Source: DASVRZ01 sp038230215 (GTDB lineage Bacteria; Verrucomicrobiota; Verrucomicrobiia; Chthoniobacterales; DASVRZ01). Taken from it: a stretch of DNA of 20,978 nucleotides. Shown here one piece after another: positions 16,873 to 20,978 of the stretch. The stretch spans positions 1 through 20,978 of the forward strand of contig JBBRNR010000016.1 of NCBI GenBank assembly GCA_038230215.1. The letters run 5' to 3'. Made by a program: the position numbers and the translations under genes. A model generated the notes under the pieces. That model ran no database searches, had not been told where the DNA came from, and was given only the letters and a program-made list of their open reading frames with translations. Each line of letters begins with the position of its first letter. Within the stretch, counting starts at the first letter, position 1.

Positions 16873-16909
16873 ATAAAAGGACGCGCAACCTGCAACGAGT
16901 CAGAGTCGA

Positions 16910-18049
16910 ATGCAAATGGATTCCCCCTTGTCAAAACGGGTCGCTCCGCTGACTTTGAAGCTGATGAGTGCCGGGCCATTTCCGATCCTTTCGACGCGGA
17001 TGCTCGTCTGGATTCTAGCCTTTTTCGGCCTCAGTCGTATGGAACTCCCAGCCTGGACTCTCCAGACGATTCAGGACCGCGAATACGTCCCCGTTTCCGA
17101 GGTGCAGACGTTCTACGATTTCACCCTGTCCACCACCACCGCCGAGTGGGTCAAGCTCGTGAAGCCGAACAAAATCCTCGTCGCCCAGATCGGCACCCGT
17201 GAGCTTTACCTAAACAACCTCCGCTTCCACCTCAGCCTGCCGATCTTGAAAGAGGGCGGAGTTACATGGTTATCGCGGCTCGATCTCGTGAAAATCATCG
17301 ACCCCGTCCTGCGACCCAGCCGCATCGGGGGCGCTCCAATTCGCACCGTCGTCCTCGACCCGGGGCACGGCGGCAATGACCAGGGCACATCGTCCTATTA
17401 TGGATCGGAAAAAGCCTACGCCCTCGACGTCGCCCGGCGCACCGCGCCACTCCTTCAAGCGCAGGGGCTCCACGTCGTTTTCACCCGCAGTGACGACACC
17501 TATCTCGCCCTCGACGAGCGTGTCCAACTCGCCAACCAGAACACCGACGCCCTCTTTATCAGTATTCATTTCAACGCCGGCGCGTCCGCCCGGGGCATCG
17601 AAACCTACGCGCTCACCCCATCGGGAGTCCCCTCGACAGACGACCAGCCCGCCCTCATTGACCTCGTGTCGTGGCCCGGCAACGCCTGCGATTCGGAGAA
17701 CGCCGCCCTCGCCACCGCCATCCACGGTTGCATTTTGCAGCGCGTCCATTCGCCCGATCGGGGCATTCGTCGCGCGCGTTTCCACGTTTTAAAAGGCATC
17801 CACATGCCGGGCGTGCTGATTGAGGGCGGCTACCTCGCCGGGCAGGATGCGTTTGCCATTGCCCACGGGGAATATCGCCAGGCTCTTGCCGAATCCATCG
17901 CTGCCGGGGTCGCCCGTTACATCGCTGCCGTGCCCGATCCGCAGAATCAAATGCAACTCGCCTCTACGCCGCCCGCCAGCTTGCCAACCGCCGCCAAACC
18001 CAGCACTCTCGTCCAGTCCGAAGCTCCCACGAATGCCGCCCAGCCCTGA
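16910..18049 (+). CDS. N-acetylmuramoyl-L-alanine amidase (Amidase_3)
   Basis: The enzyme cleaves the amide bond between N-acetylmuramic acid and L-Ala in peptidoglycan. The zinc ligands are visible: His153 in 'DPGHGG', Glu167 in 'YGSEKAYALD' and His220 in 'SIHFNA'; Glu305 in 'LIEGGYL' is the likely catalytic residue. A short alpha/beta region (about 55-140) precedes the amidase domain, and the last 45 residues are Pro/Ala/Thr-rich. The ATG at 16910 gives 379 residues but a long N-terminus. The ATG at 17000 would start 'MLVWILAFFGLSRMELPAW', a better signal sequence, and leaves more room for the promoter shared with leuC, so the true start may be 16964 or 17000. The 3' end overlaps murI by 17 bases. 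Confidence 0.92.
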   Translation: MQMDSPLSKRVAPLTLKLMSAGPFPILSTRMLVWILAFFGLSRMELPAWTLQTIQDREYVPVSEVQTFYDFTLSTTTAEWVKLVKPNKILVAQIGTRELYLNNLRFHLSLPILKEGGVTWLSRLDLVKIIDPVLRPSRIGGAPIRTVVLDPGHGGNDQGTSSYYGSEKAYALDVARRTAPLLQAQGLHVVFTRSDDTYLALDERVQLANQNTDALFISIHFNAGASARGIETYALTPSGVPSTDDQPALIDLVSWPGNACDSENAALATAIHGCILQRVHSPDRGIRRARFHVLKGIHMPGVLIEGGYLAGQDAFAIAHGEYRQALAESIAAGVARYIAAVPDPQNQMQLASTPPASLPTAAKPSTLVQSEAPTNAAQP

Positions 18050-18875
18050 TTCCTCCCCGATTCCACTCGGCGTTTTTGACTCACCCATCGGCGTCTTCGA
18101 CTCTGGCATCGGCGGGCTCACCGTCGTCGCCGCCCTCCGCCAGCATCTGCCCAACGAACACATCTTCTACGTCGGCGACACCGCCCGCGTCCCCTACGGC
18201 GGCAAAAGCCAGGACACCGTCACCCGCTACAGCCAGGAAATCTGCCAGTTTCTCCTCGTGCAGCGTTGCAAAGCCATCGTCGTCGCCTGCAACACCGCCT
18301 CCGCCCTCGCCGTCGGCACCCTGCGGGAAACGCTGGATGTCCCCATCGTCGGCATGATACAGCCTGGAGCCGAGGCCGCCGTCCGCGCCACCCGCAACGG
18401 GCGCATCGGCATCATCGGCACCCGCGCCACCGTCCTCAGCCGCGCGTATGATTTCGCCATTCGCGCCCTCTCGCCCGAGGCGAAAACCATCAGTCACGCC
18501 TGTCCCGTTCTCGTGCCGATGATCGAGGAAGGCTGGCTCGACGACCCGCTCACCGACGCCGCCATCGAGCGTTACATTCGACCCTTACTCGACTCAAAAA
18601 TCGACACGCTCGTCCTCGGTTGCACCCATTATCCGCTGCTGGGCGCGGCCATCGCCCGCATCGCTGGACCCGACGTTCACATCGTCGATTCGGCGGAAAA
18701 CTGCGCGTCGAGTTTGAGCCGATTGCTCCAGGAAAAACAACTCGCCGCTGATGTGAGTCAGACCGGCACGCTGCAAGTGAGCCTCACCGACAACACCATC
18801 GCCTTCCTCCCCGTGCTGGAACGCTCCCTGCACCTGCAAGTCGGCCACCCCAACATCGTCCGCATCGGACTTTGA
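18033..18875 (+). CDS. murI: Glutamate racemase
   Basis: The 280-residue enzyme converts L- to D-glutamate for peptidoglycan. Cys86 in 'VVACNTAS' and Cys197 in 'LGCTHYP' are the two catalytic cysteines; 'FDSGIGGLTV' and 'YVGDTARVPYGGKS' are the other family signatures. I chose the ATG at 18033, which overlaps the amidase end by 17 bases; the frame is open upstream but that part codes for no MurI sequence. The N-terminus is unusual: 'GVFDSPI' is followed at once by 'GVFDSGI', a 7-codon in-frame duplication (18069-18089 and 18090-18110), so there are two copies of the Asp motif (Asp16 and Asp23). Linkage to a cell-wall amidase fits a peptidoglycan context. Confidence 0.95.
   Translation: MPPSPDSSPIPLGVFDSPIGVFDSGIGGLTVVAALRQHLPNEHIFYVGDTARVPYGGKSQDTVTRYSQEICQFLLVQRCKAIVVACNTASALAVGTLRETLDVPIVGMIQPGAEAAVRATRNGRIGIIGTRATVLSRAYDFAIRALSPEAKTISHACPVLVPMIEEGWLDDPLTDAAIERYIRPLLDSKIDTLVLGCTHYPLLGAAIARIAGPDVHIVDSAENCASSLSRLLQEKQLAADVSQTGTLQVSLTDNTIAFLPVLERSLHLQVGHPNIVRIGL
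18069..18110 (+). repeat. 21-bp in-frame tandem duplication in murI
   Basis: Codons for Gly-Val-Phe-Asp-Ser-Pro-Ile (18069-18089) are followed directly by Gly-Val-Phe-Asp-Ser-Gly-Ile (18090-18110). Sixteen of 21 bases are identical, so the duplication is not fresh. The second copy joins the rest of the conserved motif. Confidence 0.85.
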
Positions 18876-18919
18876 GAACACGGCACGGGAGTAACAGGGG
18901 CGTCGCAAAAGTCAGTTGT

Positions 18920-18999
18920 AGCGTCGAACCTGTGGCTCGATGGGCTGGGTGGCAGAGGGATTTCTTTCGAGCCATACGCTCGACGCTGCCAACCCAGCC
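18920..18999. repeat. REP-like palindromic element
   Basis: Two pairs of inverted segments interleave. The segment 18920-18940 (agcgtcga...tggctcga) is complementary, with four mismatches, to 18967-18987 (tcgagcca...tcgacgct). The segment ggctgggtggcag (18943-18955) is complementary to ctgccaacccagcc (18986-18999) apart from one extra base. The order A-B-A'-B' means both stems can form only as a pseudoknot, or else as alternatives. It lies just after murI. Confidence 0.7.
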
Positions 19000-19130
19000 A
19001 GGATGCAAACGGGTCCATGCACGACTTATGAGACGCCTCAAAGAGGGATGGGATTGGAATAATTTACGATTGTCCTTAGAAAACGTTGGCTGGTTCTGGA
19101 ATCGTTTGATACAAAACGCTTCGCTTCGCT

Positions 19131-19361
19131 TCATTCCAGCTGGTTGCCCATGATTTTTCCCCTCGCCCCCAGCATCGCCGCCCGAGCGGGAGGCATCATG
19201 CGCCAGGCGCCCGATGCCGCCGACCTAACTTTCAATGCCGGAGCCTTAGTCCGAAATGCCGCAGCCTTAGTCTGAAATGCCGCCGCCTTGGCCGGAAATG
19301 TTTTCGCCTTAATCCGAAATGTTGCAGGCTTAACTTTCAATGTTTCCACGCTAATCTTCAA
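19131..19361 (-). CDS. Doubtful small heptad-repeat protein over the 21-bp array
   Basis: On the minus strand the array reads as heptads such as AKTFPAK, AAAFQTK, AAAFRTK and APALKVR, followed by a non-repeat tail 'MMPPARAAMLGARGKIMGNQ', and then TGA at 19131-19133. The frame is open over 77 codons including the stop, but the only starts near its beginning are TTG at 19361 and GTG at 19349, and I see no ribosome binding site. The absence of stops across seven repeats and the ordinary-looking tail argue for coding. The weak start and the low complexity argue against it. The heptads would form a basic amphipathic helix. Confidence 0.3.
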   Translation of the reverse strand: MKISVETLKVKPATFRIKAKTFPAKAAAFQTKAAAFRTKAPALKVRSAASGAWRMMPPARAAMLGARGKIMGNQLE

Positions 19362-19370
19362 TGTTTCCGC
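19224..19370. repeat. 21-bp tandem repeat, seven units
   Basis: Seven consecutive 21-bp units start at 19224, 19245, 19266, 19287, 19308, 19329 and 19350, without indels. A typical unit is cttagtccgaaatgccgcagc. The first and the last two units carry a 'taa(c)ttttcaatg'-like variant of the 'tagtccgaaatg' part. A degenerate eighth unit may precede at 19203. The period is exactly three codons times seven, and the minus-strand reading frame stays open throughout. Confidence 0.85.
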
Positions 19371-19481
19371 CCTGCCAATTTACGTAAACCCTCTCGCATC
19401 AGCTATTTAGCTACTCTTTTCGACTCACCAAAATACCACCACCCAAAAGCACCTCATTTCACCCTAACTCCACTCACTCTT

Positions 19482-20231
19482 ATGCCTGACACCACCACCA
19501 CTCCGCCCCCTGCCACCACGACACCTGCCGCCGCCCCACGCCTGCGCGGCACGCACAACCGCGAATTCCTCAACGCACTCAAAGACGCCCGCAAAGTCGC
19601 CAAATCCGCTACCGATAGCCGCTACAGCCCCGGCCTCCTCGACGTCGAAATGGATACCACCCTGCCCACGCAAATCACCACCCTCGCCGCCAGCATCACC
19701 TCCGACCTCGGCCGCATGCAAAACGCCCGCACCGGAGGCAAAAACATGACCAACCAGGAGAAATTCGCCCGCGCCGCCCTCATCGAAGTCCTCGCACCCA
19801 TCCAGACCGCCGCCAAGCGCAAGTTCCACGACGAAAACGTCACCCTCCGCGAAAACTACGGCATCAACAAAGCCCTCGGCAGCCAGGGCCTCCCCGAAGT
19901 CACCCTCGTCTGCGAAGGCGTCCTCGCCCGCCTCAGCCCCGGAGCCAACAACGCCCCGCCGCTCGACGTTTTGGCTGGCATCAAAGCCGACACCATCGCC
20001 GCCCTCGCCCTCGCCATTGCCACCTACGGCGCGAAAGACACCGAGCAAGGCAACCAGCAAAACACCGCCGCCGGCCTGCTGGAAAAAGTAAAAGCTAACA
20101 TTGCGTTGTTAGCTGGCCTGCGCCGCCAGATCCAACTGGCCGCCGACCAAGCCTGGCCCTGGAGAAAAAAAGGCATCACTACGATTAGAAAAGCCTTCCT
20201 CCTCCCCGCCGACCGCCCATTGACGGATTGA
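19482..20231 (+). CDS. Unknown helical protein, next to a possible integron array
   Basis: The 249-residue protein has a Pro/Thr-rich N-terminal 20 residues, then a helix-rich body with no signal peptide or membrane segment: 'RGTHNREFLNALKDARKVAKSA', 'YSPGLLDVEM', 'NQEKFARAALIEVLAPIQTAAKRKF', 'ALALAIATYGAKDTEQGNQQNTA', 'LLAGLRRQIQLAADQAWPWRKKG'. I do not recognise the family. The ATG at 19482 is the first in frame, with no clear Shine-Dalgarno. Codon use is strongly C-rich at third positions and consistent along the gene, which supports a real coding region. The stop is followed within 105 bases by a hairpin and a GTTAGGC core at 20331, so it may be the gene of a cassette, although no matching left attC arm is seen. 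Confidence 0.78.
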   Translation: MPDTTTTPPPATTTPAAAPRLRGTHNREFLNALKDARKVAKSATDSRYSPGLLDVEMDTTLPTQITTLAASITSDLGRMQNARTGGKNMTNQEKFARAALIEVLAPIQTAAKRKFHDENVTLRENYGINKALGSQGLPEVTLVCEGVLARLSPGANNAPPLDVLAGIKADTIAALALAIATYGAKDTEQGNQQNTAAGLLEKVKANIALLAGLRRQIQLAADQAWPWRKKGITTIRKAFLLPADRPLTD

Positions 20232-20301
20232 TGATCTAACTTATCTCCACATCCCGCATGATTGCGCTTTCCACGACCTCCCATCCTGCCCGCAGTAGAA
20301 A

Positions 20302-20324
20302 TAGACGAAACCCCCTTTCGTCTA
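20302..20324 (+). terminator. Stem-loop downstream of the unknown gene
   Basis: The arms tagacgaaa (20302-20310) and tttcgtcta (20316-20324) are perfect complements around a ccccc loop. No T-run follows, so a factor-independent terminator is doubtful. It stands 6 bases before the GTTAGGC core and could instead be part of a recombination site. Confidence 0.35.
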
Positions 20325-20330
20325 CAACAT

Positions 20331-20337
20331 GTTAGGC
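20331..20337 (+). other. Integron-type core site GTTAGGC (right end), left partner not found
   Basis: GTTAGGC fits the GTTRRRY core and is identical to the right core of the complete attC at 20730-20736, so it marks the left boundary of the first cassette. A candidate opposite core, atctaac at 20234-20240, fits RYYYAAC just after the upstream stop codon, but the flanking arms do not pair. The site may be a degenerate attC or an attI-like site. Confidence 0.5.
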
Positions 20338-20730
20338 GCTTTTCCACATCTCACTTGAAGATAGTTCGCCGTTTTTCATTCGAGTTTCATTGCTATGTTC
20401 TTTTTCGTTCCTAGCTTTCATTCGAGTTCCATTCGTATTCAGACGCCATTCGCGCAGCGGCGTTTCCCGGGATTTCATTCATTCGTCACTCGACATCGCG
20501 ATGCCTTTTGGCTTCATTTGACTTCCATGCGCCTCTTGCTTCTCAGCTTTTCGCTTCCAGTCGCTCGAACGTCTCTACACAAGCCACGATTTCTCCGTTC
20601 GCTTCTTCTGCTTCTTCACGCTTTTTCCCACGCGCCTAACCAAGCGATGCAGCGAACGCTCCGAGCTTGTCACGAGTTGTGCTATCGCACATCTCGCGCC
20701 AAGCTCTACGCGTCGCTGATCTTTGTCTCG
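20332..20730 (+). mobile_element. Integron gene cassette without a convincing gene (399 bp)
   Basis: The cassette is bounded by the G/TTAGGC points at 20331/20332 and 20730/20731. Its body is pyrimidine-rich on the plus strand and has no credible gene. A 121-codon frame at 20395-20760 runs straight through the attC site and includes 'PNQAMQRT', which is merely attC read in that frame, so I reject it. Inside are 'tttcattcgagtttcattg' (20374-20392), 'tttcattcgagttccattcg' (20416-20435) and 'ttttggcttcatttgacttccatgcg' (20506-20531). Confidence 0.6.
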
Positions 20731-20736
20731 TTAGGC
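20634..20736 (+). other. Complete integron attC site (103 bp)
   Basis: The outer cores GCCTAAC (20634-20640) and GTTAGGC (20730-20736) are inverse. Inside, cagcgaacgc (20650-20659) pairs with gcgtcgctg (20710-20718) with one extra A on the left arm. Then gagcttg (20663-20669) pairs with caagctc (20700-20706), and cgagttgtgc (20673-20682) pairs with gcacatctcg (20687-20696) with one mismatch. This is the R''-L''-stem-L'-R' layout of attC, including the extrahelical base. In the aadA1 attC known to me that base is also on the left arm, which orients the cassettes on the plus strand. Confidence 0.85.
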
Positions 20737-20978
20737 GATAGTCGCACGCAGACTTTATGATCGCGTCTCTTGCGAGTTCTAGCGTTACGCAGTTCGTTTT
20801 TCCTGCTTCTGCCAGTCTTCATTCGAGTTTGATTCCCTTCAGCGTGTTTGTCTGTCGACTGCGGGACGGTTTTTGGCTTTCATTTGAGTTCCATGCGATT
20901 CACTAGCGTTTCTCTTTCGCAGGCCTGCGCCGGGGCGTCTTCTCACTATGTCACCCCGCCTAACCATGCGATGCAGCG
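20731..20978 (+). mobile_element. Second integron cassette, cut by the window end
   Basis: It starts at the recombination point of the attC at 20634-20736 and reaches the next attC at 20958. The 220-odd bases between hold no convincing gene on either strand. They do contain 'ttcattcgagtttgattc' (20818-20835) and 'ttttggctttcatttgagttccatgcg' (20871-20897), the latter a near copy of a segment in the preceding cassette. Confidence 0.6.
20958..20978 (+). other. Left end of a second attC site (truncated by the window)
   Basis: The last 21 bases, starting GCCTAAC at 20958-20964 and continuing catgcgatgcagcg, match the first 21 bases of the attC at 20634 with a single difference. Two attC sites this similar in a row are typical of chromosomal integron arrays. 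Confidence 0.75.

Larger units (their letters stand above)
18876..19481. other. Gene-poor region with two repeat elements
   Basis: Between murI and the gene at 19482 I see an 80-bp palindromic element (18920-18999), a stretch without recognisable features (about 19000-19200), and a 21-bp tandem repeat (19224-19370). A minus-strand frame over the tandem repeat is listed separately as doubtful. Confidence 0.6.

Noticed and set aside
17820..18032. Longer murI reading frame starting inside the amidase gene
   Set aside because: The added 71 residues show no MurI similarity and fully overlap the amidase's conserved C-terminal part.
20093..20114. agctaaca/tgttagct inverted repeat that looks like paired integron cores
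   Set aside because: It is within the coding sequence of the 249-residue protein, only 22 bp long, with no L-box structure; it is probably chance.
20395..20760. 121-codon plus-strand frame in the cassette region
   Set aside because: It runs through the attC site; the PNQAMQRT segment is attC sequence read in frame, and the rest is low-complexity Phe/Leu/Ser/Arg.

Overview
The window looks like chromosomal DNA from a moderately GC-rich Gram-negative bacterium, most likely a member of the Verrucomicrobiota. This placement is inferred from gene style rather than from a marker gene. The signs are a secreted subtilisin-like protease ending in a thrombospondin-3-like motif and a short 'FYNVQFTDDL...W' tail typical of verrucomicrobial exported proteins, weak or absent Shine-Dalgarno sequences, and abundant extragenic repeats. 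The middle of the window is ordinary housekeeping DNA. Both ends and the stretch around 6.6 kb are accessory and repeat-rich.

Left part (1-6920). A partial unknown gene runs off the left edge on the minus strand. It is followed by about 630 bases without a gene that hold a cluster of AT-rich palindromes built on 'gaaaacgaaactcgttttc' and 'cgatcgttttt'. Then come a membrane-anchored protein of unknown function (923-1615) and a 1570-residue exported Rhs/YD-repeat protein (1660-6372). The Rhs protein carries a discoidin-like domain near its N-terminus. Its variable C-terminal tip contains a nucleotidyltransferase-like motif and is probably a toxin. A GTG-started 87-residue gene two bases downstream is its likely immunity gene. 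A short repeat cluster ('acggtgttcggggtca' three times) follows.

Central part (6922-18875). A YqaA/DedA-family membrane protein, a tRNA-Leu(UAG) and a 985-residue S8 protease lie on the plus strand. Convergent to them is a three-gene minus-strand operon with 4-base stop/start overlaps: a small unknown protein, a DUF4105 membrane protein and a TPR-like protein. Next on the minus strand are a small two-helix membrane protein and leuC-lipoprotein-leuD, in which a lipoprotein gene with an SH3-like region sits between the two isopropylmalate dehydratase subunits. Divergent from leuC are a cell-wall amidase and murI (glutamate racemase), which overlap. The murI N-terminus carries an in-frame 7-codon duplication of its catalytic Asp motif.

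Right part (18876-20978). An 80-bp palindromic element and a 21-bp tandem repeat of seven units, open on the minus strand as heptads, precede an unknown 249-residue gene. After it comes what I read as the start of an integron cassette array. It has an unpaired GTTAGGC core at 20331, a complete attC site at 20634-20736 and a second, nearly identical attC beginning at 20958 and cut by the window edge. The two cassettes carry no convincing gene. They share short repeats ('ttcattcgagtt-cat', 'ttttggctttcatttgagttccatgcg') that resemble the palindrome family at the left end of the window. No integrase gene is in view.
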